This document shows positions 6,250 through 13,422 of a DNA stretch of 17,616 nucleotides, piece by piece. The translations under genes and the position numbers were made by a program. The notes beneath the pieces were generated by a model. The model saw only the letters and a program-made list of their open reading frames with translations, did no database searches and was not told the DNA's origin. The stretch is from Oscillospiraceae bacterium (GTDB lineage Bacteria > Bacillota > Clostridia > Oscillospirales > UBA929): assembly GCA_009777685.1 (NCBI GenBank), contig WRLJ01000006.1:1-17616 (forward strand). Direction: 5' to 3'. How positions within the stretch are numbered: position 1 is the first letter of the stretch; every line of letters starts with the position of its first letter.

Positions 6250-6366
6250 TACAAGGTAAAATCTAAAACATGACGTATGGGTAGGACGCCATATATGGCG
6301 TCCGCGGGCGGCCGGGACGGCCGCCCCTGCAATCGGCGTAAACCTTTAGAGGTTACGGCGCACTAG
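6246..6366. repeat. 121-bp palindromic MITE-like repeat, copy 2, inside the arg transcript
   Basis: This copy shares the CTAG ends, imperfect terminal inverted repeats and both core hairpins with the element at 2171-2292. The perfect palindrome is at 6284-6303 and the GGGCGGCC/GGCCGCCC hairpin at 6306-6326. From the first palindrome through CCCCTGCAA the two copies are identical; the flanks have diverged by scattered substitutions. It fills most of the gap between the GNAT gene and argC, and its first CTAG provides the GNAT stop codon. As part of the arg transcript it would fold into a large branched stem, which could affect termination, processing or differential expression. Confidence 0.87.
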
Positions 6367-6406
6367 AGGCTCACGCAAACCCACCAAGAGAAGGATGGAT
6401 TCATTC

Positions 6407-7303
6407 ATGCTCAACCTGTTCATTGACGGCCGCGAGGGCACGACCGGCCTGCAAATTGAGGACCGGCTGCGAAGACTGCGCGGCGTCCGGCTGCTCGATA
6501 TCGCCCCGGACCGGCGCAAGGACCCGGCGGAGCGGCGGCGTCTTTTGCGCGAAGCGGACGCGGTGTTCCTGTGCCTGCCCGACGCGGCGGCGCGGGAGGC
6601 CGCGGCGCTGGCGGGGGACGCCGATACGGTGATTTTTGACGCCTCCACCGCGCACCGGACGGCCCCCGGCTGGGCGTATGGCTTTCCGGAACTGTCCCCC
6701 GGGCATCGGGAGGCGGTCCGGACCGCAAACCGGATTGCCGTGCCGGGATGCCACGCGACGGGCTTCTGCGCCCTCGTCTACCCGCTGGTTTCAGCGGGGC
6801 TGGTTTCGGCGGATACGCCGCTGTCCTGCTTCTCGCTGACCGGCTACAGCGGCGGCGGCAAGGCGATGATCGGGGAATACGAGGGGCCGGACGCGCCCCG
6901 GGACGCACGGATGTACGCGCTGGGGCTGACGCACAAGCACCTGCCGGAAATGACCGCCGTGTGCCGGCTGTCGGCCGCGCCGGTGTTCCTGCCCGTCCTG
7001 ATTCCCGTCTCCCGGGGGATGCTGGTCTCCGTCCCGCTCTCCGCGCCCGCGGAGCCGATCTACAGGCATCTGGCCGGCTGGTATGACGGCGCGGAGAATG
7101 TCCGCGTGATGCCGTTCGGGCAAGCGCCCGACGGCGGGCGGCTGGCGATGGAGGGCTGCAACGGGAGCGACGCGCTGGAGCTGTTCGTCTACGGGCACGA
7201 CACGCAAACGCTGCTCACCGCGCGCCTGGATAACCTCGGCAAGGGCGCGTCCGGCGCGGCAGTGCAGTGTCTGAAGCTGCGGTTTCCGCAAGTCGTGGGG
7301 TGA
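6407..7303 (+). CDS. argC: N-acetyl-gamma-glutamyl-phosphate reductase, type 2
   Basis: This enzyme makes N-acetylglutamate semialdehyde by NADPH-dependent reduction of N-acetylglutamyl phosphate, the third step of arginine synthesis. From the ATG at 6407 it has 298 aa, the length of the short type 2 AGPR class. Visible features are the N-terminal FIDGREGTTGL, an adenine-nucleotide fold, catalytic C115 in VPGCHATGF, the glycine-rich TGYSGGGKAMIGEYE, and the conserved HKHLPEM carrying the catalytic histidine. An ATG four codons upstream (6395) overlaps the AAGGA ribosome binding site, so 6407 is preferred although its spacing (about 11 nt) is slightly long. The upstream neighbour is repeat copy 2. 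The zinc-ribbon gene starts 5 bp after its stop. No separate promoter was found, so it is probably expressed from the ARG-box promoter. Confidence 0.95.
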   Translation: MLNLFIDGREGTTGLQIEDRLRRLRGVRLLDIAPDRRKDPAERRRLLREADAVFLCLPDAAAREAAALAGDADTVIFDASTAHRTAPGWAYGFPELSPGHREAVRTANRIAVPGCHATGFCALVYPLVSAGLVSADTPLSCFSLTGYSGGGKAMIGEYEGPDAPRDARMYALGLTHKHLPEMTAVCRLSAAPVFLPVLIPVSRGMLVSVPLSAPAEPIYRHLAGWYDGAENVRVMPFGQAPDGGRLAMEGCNGSDALELFVYGHDTQTLLTARLDNLGKGASGAAVQCLKLRFPQVVG

Positions 7304-7308
7304 CGGAG

Positions 7309-7551
7309 ATGAACTGTCCGCATTGCGGAAAAGACATGGAGCAAGGCCGGATTTTCGTCACGCCGGGCGGCAGCTTGCCGGTCGCGCTGATTGTATGGTA
7401 CGCCGAAAAGGAGTTTGAAAAGCGGGACCTGCTCGAGGTGGTCCGACGCGTCCCCGTCGGCATCGCCGACACCCCGGACGGGCACTATAAGGACGCATAT
7501 TACTGCCGGCCCTGCCAAAGGGTGTTCGGCGAGTTTCCCACCATAGAATAG
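7309..7551 (+). CDS. Small zinc-ribbon protein (PF20097/DUF6487-like)
   Basis: This 80-aa protein begins MNCPHCGKDMEQG and ends with AYYCRPCQRVFGEF: two CxxC knuckles about 60 residues apart, predicted to bind one zinc. The arrangement, with CPxCGKxMxxG at the start and AxYCxxC near the end, matches the small uncharacterised PF20097-type family as I recall it. The function is unknown. It starts 5 bp after argC and ends 31 bp before argJ, so it is embedded in the arginine operon. A GTGGGGTGACGGAG stretch precedes the ATG; in-frame upstream codons overlapping argC are not needed. The central part, rich in KEFEKRDLLEVVRR, is probably helical. Its place in the operon could be incidental, or it could be an accessory or regulatory factor. 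Confidence 0.8.
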   Translation: MNCPHCGKDMEQGRIFVTPGGSLPVALIVWYAEKEFEKRDLLEVVRRVPVGIADTPDGHYKDAYYCRPCQRVFGEFPTIE

Positions 7552-7582
7552 AGAATAGAAATAGATAAAGGAGAGCCTGTAC

Positions 7583-8803
7583 ATGCCAATTCAACCCATT
7601 CCCGGCGGCGTGACCGCCGCCCGGGGATTTACCGCGGCCGGAGTCCATTGCGGCATACGGAAGAACGCGGACAAAAAAGACCTCGCGCTGATTGCCGCCT
7701 CCGTGCCCTGTACGGCGGCGGCGGTGTATACGCAAAACCTCGTCAAGGCCGCGCCCCTTGCCGTGACCCTGCGGCATCTGCAAAACGGCGCGGCGCGGGC
7801 CGTTCTGGTCAACTCCGGCAACGCCAACGCCTGCGCGCCGGGCGGCGAGGAGGCGGCCCTCCGCTCCTGCCGGGCGGCGGCCCAGGCCCTGGGCATCGCG
7901 CCGGAGGATGTGATCGTGGCGTCCACGGGCGTCATCGGCGTCCCGCTGCCGGCCGGGGCGATTGAAAGCGCCCTGCCCGCGCTGGCGGCCGCCCTGAGCG
8001 CGGACGGCGGGGACGGCGCGGCGGAGGCCATCATGACCACGGACCTGACGCCGAAGGTCTATGCCGTGCGTTTCGAGGTCGGCGGCCAGACCGCTACCCT
8101 CGGCGGCATCGCCAAGGGTAGCGGGATGATCCACCCCAATATGGCGACGATGCTGTCCTTCGTCACCACCGACGCGGCCATCTCCGCCGCCGCCCTGCAA
8201 ACGGCCCTGCGGGAGTCGGCGCGGACGACGTATAACCGTATCAGCGTGGACGGCGACACCTCGACCAACGACATGAACGCGGTTCTGGCCTCGGGTCTGG
8301 CGGGCAACCCCGAAATCACCGGGCCGGGACCGGACTATGACGCCTTCCTGGCGGCGCTGAACGCCGTCAACGGATATCTGGCCCGCCAAATCGCCCGCGA
8401 CGGCGAGGGGGCCACCAAGCTCGTGACGTGCCGCGTGGACGGCGCGCGCGACGAGGAAACCGCCGCGCGGCTGGCGCGGAGCGTGATCGCCTCCAGCCTG
8501 GTCAAGACCATGATGTTCGGCGCGGACGCCAACGTGGGCCGCGTGCTGTGCGCGATGGGCTACGCGGGCGTGCCCTTCGAGCCGGCGGAGGTGGACATTG
8601 CCTTCTCCTCCGCCGCCGGGCGGATTCAGGTCTGCGCGGGCGGCCTGGGTCTGGCGTTCGACGAGGCGCGGGCCAAGGCCGTCCTCTCCGAGGGCGAGGT
8701 TGACATCCTGTGTACCCTGCGCGGGGGCGGGGGCCGCGCCGAGGCGTTCGGCTGCGATCTGAGCTACGACTATGTAAAGATAAACGGGGATTACCGCTCA
8801 TGA
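7583..8803 (+). CDS. argJ: Ornithine acetyltransferase / N-acetylglutamate synthase
   Basis: This enzyme transfers the acetyl group from N-acetylornithine to glutamate, making ornithine and regenerating N-acetylglutamate. Bifunctional members also use acetyl-CoA. It is 406 aa, full length. Diagnostic segments are VNSGNANACAPG, STGVIGVPLP, and the self-cleavage site in KGSGMIHPNMATMLSF. There cleavage before T189 releases alpha and beta chains and exposes the nucleophilic threonine. The beta chain keeps DGDTSTNDM and ends CDLSYDYVKINGDYRS. A strong AAAGGAGAG lies 7 nt before the ATG. The stop overlaps the argB start by 4 nt (ATGA), indicating translational coupling. Whether it is mono- or bifunctional cannot be decided from sequence alone; that matters for the role of the upstream GNAT. 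Confidence 0.96.
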   Translation: MPIQPIPGGVTAARGFTAAGVHCGIRKNADKKDLALIAASVPCTAAAVYTQNLVKAAPLAVTLRHLQNGAARAVLVNSGNANACAPGGEEAALRSCRAAAQALGIAPEDVIVASTGVIGVPLPAGAIESALPALAAALSADGGDGAAEAIMTTDLTPKVYAVRFEVGGQTATLGGIAKGSGMIHPNMATMLSFVTTDAAISAAALQTALRESARTTYNRISVDGDTSTNDMNAVLASGLAGNPEITGPGPDYDAFLAALNAVNGYLARQIARDGEGATKLVTCRVDGARDEETAARLARSVIASSLVKTMMFGADANVGRVLCAMGYAGVPFEPAEVDIAFSSAAGRIQVCAGGLGLAFDEARAKAVLSEGEVDILCTLRGGGGRAEAFGCDLSYDYVKINGDYRS

Positions 8804-9684
8804 ACAGATTATATGAAACCGAAAACGTCAGTCTGGCCGCCCGCGCGGCGGTCCTCAGCGAGGCGCTGCCCTACATCCGCAAGTTCAGCGGCAAGACCGT
8901 CGTCGTCAAGTACGGCGGCAACGCCATGCAGAGCGAGGACATCAAGCGCGCGGTCATCTCGGACATCGTGCTGCTCAGTCTGGTGGGCGTCCGCGCGGTC
9001 GTCGTCCACGGCGGCGGGCCGGAGATCAGCGGCGTGCTGTCCCGGATGGGCAAGGAGTCCCGCTTTGTGGGCGGCCTGCGCTATACGGACGGGGAGACGA
9101 TGGACGTGGTGCAGATGGTGCTGGCCGGCAAGGTCGGCAAGGACCTCTGCTCCCTGATTACCGAGGCGGGCGGCAAGGCCGTGGGCCTGTGCGGCCTGGA
9201 CGGCGCGATGATTACCGCCGTCCGCCGCAAGGAAGGCGAGGACTGCGGGCTGGTGGGCGAGATTGTCCGCGTGGACCGCGAACTGCTGGACGTGGCGCTG
9301 GACGCCGGCTATATCCCCGTGGTGTCCACCGTCGCCCAGGGCGACGACGGGGTGACCGCCTACAACGTCAACGCCGACACCGCCGCCGCGGAGATCGCCG
9401 TCAGCCTCGGCGCGGAGAAGCTGATCCTGCTGACCGATATCCGCGGGCTGTGCCGCGACCCGAAGGACGAGGAGACGCTGATTCACTCGGCGGAGCTGAG
9501 CGAGATTCCGGGGCTGGTCAAAAACGGCGTGGTCACGGGCGGCATGATCCCGAAGGTCGACTGCTGCGTCCGCGCCATCCGCAAGGGCGTCGGGCGCGTG
9601 CATATCCTGGACGGGCGCATCCCGCACTCGATTTTGATCGAGATGCTGACCAACACGGGCGTGGGCACGATGATTACCCCGTAG
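8800..9684 (+). CDS. argB: N-acetylglutamate kinase
   Basis: This enzyme phosphorylates N-acetylglutamate with ATP, the committed step of the cyclic arginine pathway. It is 294 aa from the ATG at 8800, which overlaps the argJ stop as ATGA; a longer upstream frame lies inside argJ and is not used. Motifs are VVVKYGGNAM (ATP-binding lysine), VVHGGGPEISGVL (substrate glycine loop), YNVNADTAAAEIA and LTDIRGL. The N-terminal helix (AAVLSEALPYIRKFSGK) and the C-terminal segment with HILDGRIPHSIL and NTGVGTMI are features of hexameric, arginine-inhibited kinases such as those of Thermotoga and Pseudomonas. Feedback inhibition by arginine is therefore inferred, consistent with a pathway in which ArgJ recycles the acetyl group. 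Confidence 0.96.
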   Translation: MNRLYETENVSLAARAAVLSEALPYIRKFSGKTVVVKYGGNAMQSEDIKRAVISDIVLLSLVGVRAVVVHGGGPEISGVLSRMGKESRFVGGLRYTDGETMDVVQMVLAGKVGKDLCSLITEAGGKAVGLCGLDGAMITAVRRKEGEDCGLVGEIVRVDRELLDVALDAGYIPVVSTVAQGDDGVTAYNVNADTAAAEIAVSLGAEKLILLTDIRGLCRDPKDEETLIHSAELSEIPGLVKNGVVTGGMIPKVDCCVRAIRKGVGRVHILDGRIPHSILIEMLTNTGVGTMITP

Positions 9685-9746
9685 CGGCAGACGCTCCGCG
9701 TTTGCCCCGGACAAAAAGGGCATCATAAAAAGGGAGGTTTTTTGGA

Positions 9747-10928
9747 ATGGTCACCGCGGAATTGAAGCAACGGTACGAGGACTATATTCTGCCGACCTAC
9801 GCGCGCTTTGACGCGGGGTTTGCGCGGGGGGAGGGCGCGACGCTCTATGACGAGGCGGGCAGGGCGTATATCGACTTTGCCTCCGGCATCGGCGTCAACA
9901 GCGTCGGGCACGCGCACCCGCAATGGGTGAAGGCCGTCTCGGAGCAGGCGGCGGCGCTGGCGCACGTGAGCAACCTGTACTACACCGGTCCCGGCGCGGC
10001 GCTGGCGGAGCGGCTGTGCAAGCTGTCGGGCCTGGAAAAGGTCTTTTTCGCCAACTCCGGCGCGGAGGCCAACGAGGGCGTAATCAAATGTGTGCGCAAG
10101 TACAGCTGGGACAAATTCGGCAAAGAACGCTATACCATTCTCACGCTGTACGATTCCTTCCACGGGCGCACCATCAGCACGCTGTCCGCGACCGGGCAGG
10201 ACGTGTTCCACCGGCATTTCCACCCGTTCACCGAGGGATTCCGGCACATCCCCGCCGGGAATGTCTCCGCGCTGGAGCGGGAGCTGGTGAAGGGCGACGT
10301 CTGCGCGGTGATGATTGAGCTGATTCAGGGCGAGGGCGGCGTTCTGCCGCTGGGGGCCAACTATGTGGAGGAGATCGCCGCGCTGTGCGCCGAGAACGAC
10401 ATCCTGCTGTGCGTCGACGAGGTGCAGACCGGCATCGGGCGCACGGGCACATGGTTTGCTTTCCAGCAGTACGGCATCTGCCCCGATATTGTGAGCTTTG
10501 CCAAGGGCATAGGGGGCGGCCTGCCGATGGGCGGCTTCCTGACGGGCCCGCGGGCGTCGGGCGTTCTGACCCCCGGCACGCACGCGACGACGTTCGGCGG
10601 CACGCCGCTGTGCGCCGCCGCCGCGCTGGCGACGCTGGACATTCTGGAGCCGGTTCTGGGCGATGTGAACCGCAAGGGACGGCGCATCCGCGCCGCGCTG
10701 GACAAGGCCGCCCCCAAGGCGCTCAAAGGCGTCCGGGGCACGGGCCTGATGCTGGGCCTGTCCGTTGAGGGGCCGCCGCGCGGCTATGCGGAACAGGCGC
10801 TGGAGAAGGGCCTTGTCGTCCTGACCGCCGGAAAGGACGCGCTGCGCCTGATGCCCCCGCTGACCATCAGCGACGCGGAGCTGAAGCAGGGCCTGAACAT
10901 TTTGATCGAGGTATTAAACACACAATAA
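9747..10928 (+). CDS. argD: Acetylornithine aminotransferase
   Basis: This PLP enzyme converts N-acetylglutamate semialdehyde plus glutamate to N-acetylornithine plus 2-oxoglutarate. It is 393 aa and full length. It shows YIDFASGIGVNSVGHAHP near the N-terminus, FFANSGAEANEG (PLP phosphate loop), SFHGRTISTLSATGQ, IQGEGGV, VDEVQTGIGRTG, and SFAKGIGGGLPMG where K253 forms the Schiff base. THATTFGGTPLCAAAA follows. This is the class-III aminotransferase pattern of ArgD rather than of GABA or ornithine delta-aminotransferases. GGGAGG lies 9 nt before the ATG. The 62-bp gap after argB shows no clear terminator, and argF follows by 13 bp, so it is part of the arg operon. Confidence 0.96.
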   Translation: MVTAELKQRYEDYILPTYARFDAGFARGEGATLYDEAGRAYIDFASGIGVNSVGHAHPQWVKAVSEQAAALAHVSNLYYTGPGAALAERLCKLSGLEKVFFANSGAEANEGVIKCVRKYSWDKFGKERYTILTLYDSFHGRTISTLSATGQDVFHRHFHPFTEGFRHIPAGNVSALERELVKGDVCAVMIELIQGEGGVLPLGANYVEEIAALCAENDILLCVDEVQTGIGRTGTWFAFQQYGICPDIVSFAKGIGGGLPMGGFLTGPRASGVLTPGTHATTFGGTPLCAAAALATLDILEPVLGDVNRKGRRIRAALDKAAPKALKGVRGTGLMLGLSVEGPPRGYAEQALEKGLVVLTAGKDALRLMPPLTISDAELKQGLNILIEVLNTQ

Positions 10929-10941
10929 GGAGGGGTTCCCC

Positions 10942-11856
10942 ATGCAGGATTTGCTGTCGATCTCCGATCTGACCAAAGCCGGCATCCAAAAGATTCTCAA
11001 CCTCGCCGACCAGCTGAAGTTCGACCAGAAAAACGGCATTCCCCACCGCGTTCTGGAGGGCAAGGTGCTGGCGATGCTGTTCCGCAAGTCCTCCACGCGG
11101 ACGCGGGTGTCCTTTGAGACGGGCATGTACCAGCTCGGCGGCCACGCGATGTTCCTGTCCGCCGCCGACATTCAGATGGGCCGCGGCGAACCGGTCCGCG
11201 ATACGGCGCGAGTACTCTCGCGCTACGCGGACGGCATTATGATCCGCACCTTCGCCCAGTCTGAGGTAACCGAGCTGGCCGAATACGCCGATATCCCCGT
11301 GATCAACGGCCTGACCGACTACGCGCACCCCTGTCAGGTCCTCAGCGACCTGATGACCGTCCGCGAGCGTATGACGGCGCTGGAGGGCCTGACGCTGTGC
11401 TTTATCGGCGACGGCAACAACATGGCCAATTCGCTGATTGCCGGCGGCGCGCTGTGCGGCATGAAGGTCCGCGTCGCCACGCCGGAGGGCTACGAGCCGG
11501 ACGCCGGAGTCTGCGCCCGCGCGGGCGCGGCCCTGACGCTGACCCATGACCCGCGCGAGGCCGCGCGGGGCGCGGACGTGGTCTACACCGACGTCTGGGC
11601 CAGCATGGGCCAGGAGGACGAAACGGCGGAGCGGGTGAAGGCATTTCAGGGCTTCCAGGTCAACGCGGAGCTGATGCGGCTGGCCAGTCCCAGGGCGATG
11701 GTCCTCCACTGCCTGCCCGCCCACCGGGAGGAGGAGATCACCGCCGAGGTCTTCGAGGCCCACGCGGCGGACATCTTCGAGCAAGCCGAAAACCGCCTCC
11801 ACGCGCAGAAGGCGGTTATGTGCCTGCTGATGGGCGGGGAAACCCCGCCGCGATAA
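10942..11856 (+). CDS. argF: Ornithine carbamoyltransferase
   Basis: This enzyme condenses ornithine and carbamoyl phosphate to citrulline. It is 304 aa, the usual length. It carries the carbamoyl-phosphate loop FRKSSTRTR (S50 to R55), MGRGE, the HPCQ motif in YAHPCQVLSDLMT, DVWASMG for ornithine contact, and the C-terminal HCLPAHREEE with the catalytic cysteine. Biosynthetic ArgF is favoured over catabolic ArcB because it closes an argCJBD series under a candidate ARG box. The ribosome binding site GGAGGGG lies 6 nt upstream. The last residues (GGETPPR) extend slightly past the usual end. It is the last gene of the plus-strand cluster; citrulline would be converted to arginine by ArgG and ArgH encoded elsewhere. 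Confidence 0.96.
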   Translation: MQDLLSISDLTKAGIQKILNLADQLKFDQKNGIPHRVLEGKVLAMLFRKSSTRTRVSFETGMYQLGGHAMFLSAADIQMGRGEPVRDTARVLSRYADGIMIRTFAQSEVTELAEYADIPVINGLTDYAHPCQVLSDLMTVRERMTALEGLTLCFIGDGNNMANSLIAGGALCGMKVRVATPEGYEPDAGVCARAGAALTLTHDPREAARGADVVYTDVWASMGQEDETAERVKAFQGFQVNAELMRLASPRAMVLHCLPAHREEEITAEVFEAHAADIFEQAENRLHAQKAVMCLLMGGETPPR

Positions 11857-11858
11857 GG

Positions 11859-11875
11859 GCCGGGGTTTTCCCGGC
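11859..11875. terminator. Possible weak terminator hairpin between argF and the converging lipoprotein gene
   Basis: GCCGGG-GTTTT-CCCGGC forms a 6-bp GC stem in the 23-bp convergent gap. No U-tract follows immediately on either strand (a TTTT occurs 11 nt later on plus), so intrinsic termination here is uncertain. Confidence 0.35.
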
Positions 11876-11879
11876 GCTG

Positions 11880-13133
11880 TCAGGGCTTTTGGAACAGCCG
11901 ATATACCTCGTTGCCTGTTTCCGCGCCGCTGGCGTCGATTTCCCGAATATGGATCAACCCCGCGCGGCCGCCCAGATAAAACGTGTATTCACAGCGCTCA
12001 TAGTCCGTAAACTCATACAGCGTATCTTCCGCGATATCATAGACGCACGGCGGTTGGTTGGGCATGGACGTCTGCCAGACAAGAAAATCCTGGTTGCCCT
12101 GCAATCCATAGATTACGTTGCCCTTGCGGGACTCCGCGATGGCCGTGCCGCCGCCCCACTCGAACACGCCCGTCAGCGATGTGCCCAGCGCGGCGTCCTC
12201 CCCCATGCCCCGGGTCGTAAACAACCGGCCTTGCGAGCTTGCCAGCGCGCCGATCTCATGATGATTTTTCAGGGGCTGACCGCCGCTTTCCGATTGCAGC
12301 AGCGTGTACGAACCGTCCTTGTCCGGGGTGAAGAACCAGACCTCGTCTTTATATACGATGGGGTTCATGGCGTGTTCCCGGACGACGCGCAGCGCGCCGC
12401 TTTCAATATCATAGGCATACAGGGTCGAGTCTGTGTCGCTGCCGCCGGAGCCGTCGAAACTGTAGACGGTAAAATCATCAAAATAAATCTGCCCGTCCAA
12501 AATTGTGATGTTATTCAGATGAAACCCGGTGAAAATGGAGCCTTCACTGATGGGAGGATATCGAAAAATGGTGGTGACGGCGCCGGCTTCCCTGTCCAGA
12601 AAAACGAGAGTTCCCTTGACAATGGCCGAGGGATAACCCGAGGGATCACCGTGTGTCGCGGCGACGGAATGGGTTTCGTCCGCGTATACGGGATATATAT
12701 AGATGTCTTCCCCGTGATTCAGGGGCGTTTCCCATTCATCGGTTCTGAAATTGTAATACGCGACATCATGGGGACCCGGCCAACTGTTTTCGGAATTCGC
12801 GCGTCCTTTACTCATTAACGCATAAGTATTATCGACAAGAAAATACATCCCGGCAGAATTATAGAAAATACTTCCGTTTAATTCGTATGGACTCACCTGA
12901 GAGGGGATCTCGATATTCTCAAGCAGGAAATCGGTGTCTTCTATATTCTTGACGGGTACGTTATAAACGGGCGCGTCGTCGTATATAAGGGGCGGAGGCT
13001 GTTCCGAAGCAGACGGAAGGGGCGAAGGTTGCTCCGAAGCAGACGGCTCGCCCCACGTACACGAGGCGGCCGCGGCCAGGATGAGAAATAGGGCCAAAAG
13101 GACGGCCAAACGGCGGATGACCGGCATGAGCAT
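11880..13133 (-). CDS. Secreted lipoprotein of unknown function, probably beta-propeller-like
   Basis: This 417-aa protein starts at 13133 (MLMPVIRRL). GGAGG lies 11 nt upstream, and the lipoprotein signal ends AAAASC, making C25 the lipidated residue. A short low-complexity spacer with two PSASEQP units follows. The remainder is beta-rich, with recurring blocks such as DVAYYNFRTDEWE, GTLVFLDREAGAVTTIF, STLYAYDIESGALRVV and PCVYDIAEDTLYEFTDY. These 'value, then description of what is shown' strands are typical of beta-propeller or DUF5050-like sensor lipoproteins. I cannot assign a function. The frame stays open upstream through the hairpin repeat array to 13379, but that extension is GC-rich repeat sequence preceding a good signal peptide and is not taken as coding. 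It would lie outside the cytoplasmic membrane. Confidence 0.88.
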   Translation of the reverse strand: MLMPVIRRLAVLLALFLILAAAASCTWGEPSASEQPSPLPSASEQPPPLIYDDAPVYNVPVKNIEDTDFLLENIEIPSQVSPYELNGSIFYNSAGMYFLVDNTYALMSKGRANSENSWPGPHDVAYYNFRTDEWETPLNHGEDIYIYPVYADETHSVAATHGDPSGYPSAIVKGTLVFLDREAGAVTTIFRYPPISEGSIFTGFHLNNITILDGQIYFDDFTVYSFDGSGGSDTDSTLYAYDIESGALRVVREHAMNPIVYKDEVWFFTPDKDGSYTLLQSESGGQPLKNHHEIGALASSQGRLFTTRGMGEDAALGTSLTGVFEWGGGTAIAESRKGNVIYGLQGNQDFLVWQTSMPNQPPCVYDIAEDTLYEFTDYERCEYTFYLGGRAGLIHIREIDASGAETGNEVYRLFQKP

Positions 13134-13155
13134 GGGGATACTCGCCTCCTTTACA

Positions 13156-13406
13156 CACGGCGCGATGTGGGCATCGCGCCCTACGCAGGGCGGGCGCAAA
13201 ACCCTGTAGGGGACGCCGACCCCGGCGTCCCGTAAAACGTCCCCAACGCACACGCCTGGGGAAAACACGGCGCGCCGAGGTCGTCGCGCCCTACGCAGGG
13301 CGGGGCGCAAAACCCTGTAGGGGACGCCGACCCCGGCGTCCCGCCAAACGTCCCCAACGAACACGCCCGGGGGAAACACGGCGCGCCGAGGTCGTCGCGC
13401 CCTACG
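13156..13406. repeat. Tandem array of about 110-bp hairpin-bearing units (two full, one partial)
   Basis: Unit 1 is 13156-13265 (110 bp), unit 2 is 13266-13376 (111 bp), and a third begins at 13377 and stops near 13406. Hairpin A (arms GGGACGCCG/CGGCGTCCC, loop ACCC) occurs at 13210-13231 and 13321-13342. Hairpin B (outer arms GGCGCG/CGCGCC) occurs at 13159-13180, 13269-13290 and 13380-13401. GTAGGG and CCCTAC bracket the hairpins. The array fills the 289-bp gap between the two lipoprotein genes and would be in their transcript. Both strands stay partly open through it only because the unit lacks stop codons; it shows no sign of being protein-coding. Confidence 0.88.
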
Positions 13407-13422
13407 GCGGTCAGGGCGTCCT

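Noticed and set aside
8710..8799. Upstream in-frame extension of argB inside argJ
   Set aside because: The ATGA overlap gives a standard coupled start; the extension is Arg/Gly-rich out-of-frame argJ sequence.
8809..11802. Long minus-strand ORFs opposite argB, argD and argF
   Set aside because: Mirror frames of strongly conserved arginine genes; Arg/His/Gln-rich translations without domains.
13134..13379. N-terminal extension of the lipoprotein gene through the hairpin array
   Set aside because: The extension is translated repeat sequence and precedes a clear ribosome binding site and lipoprotein signal peptide; the array has no stops only because of its composition.
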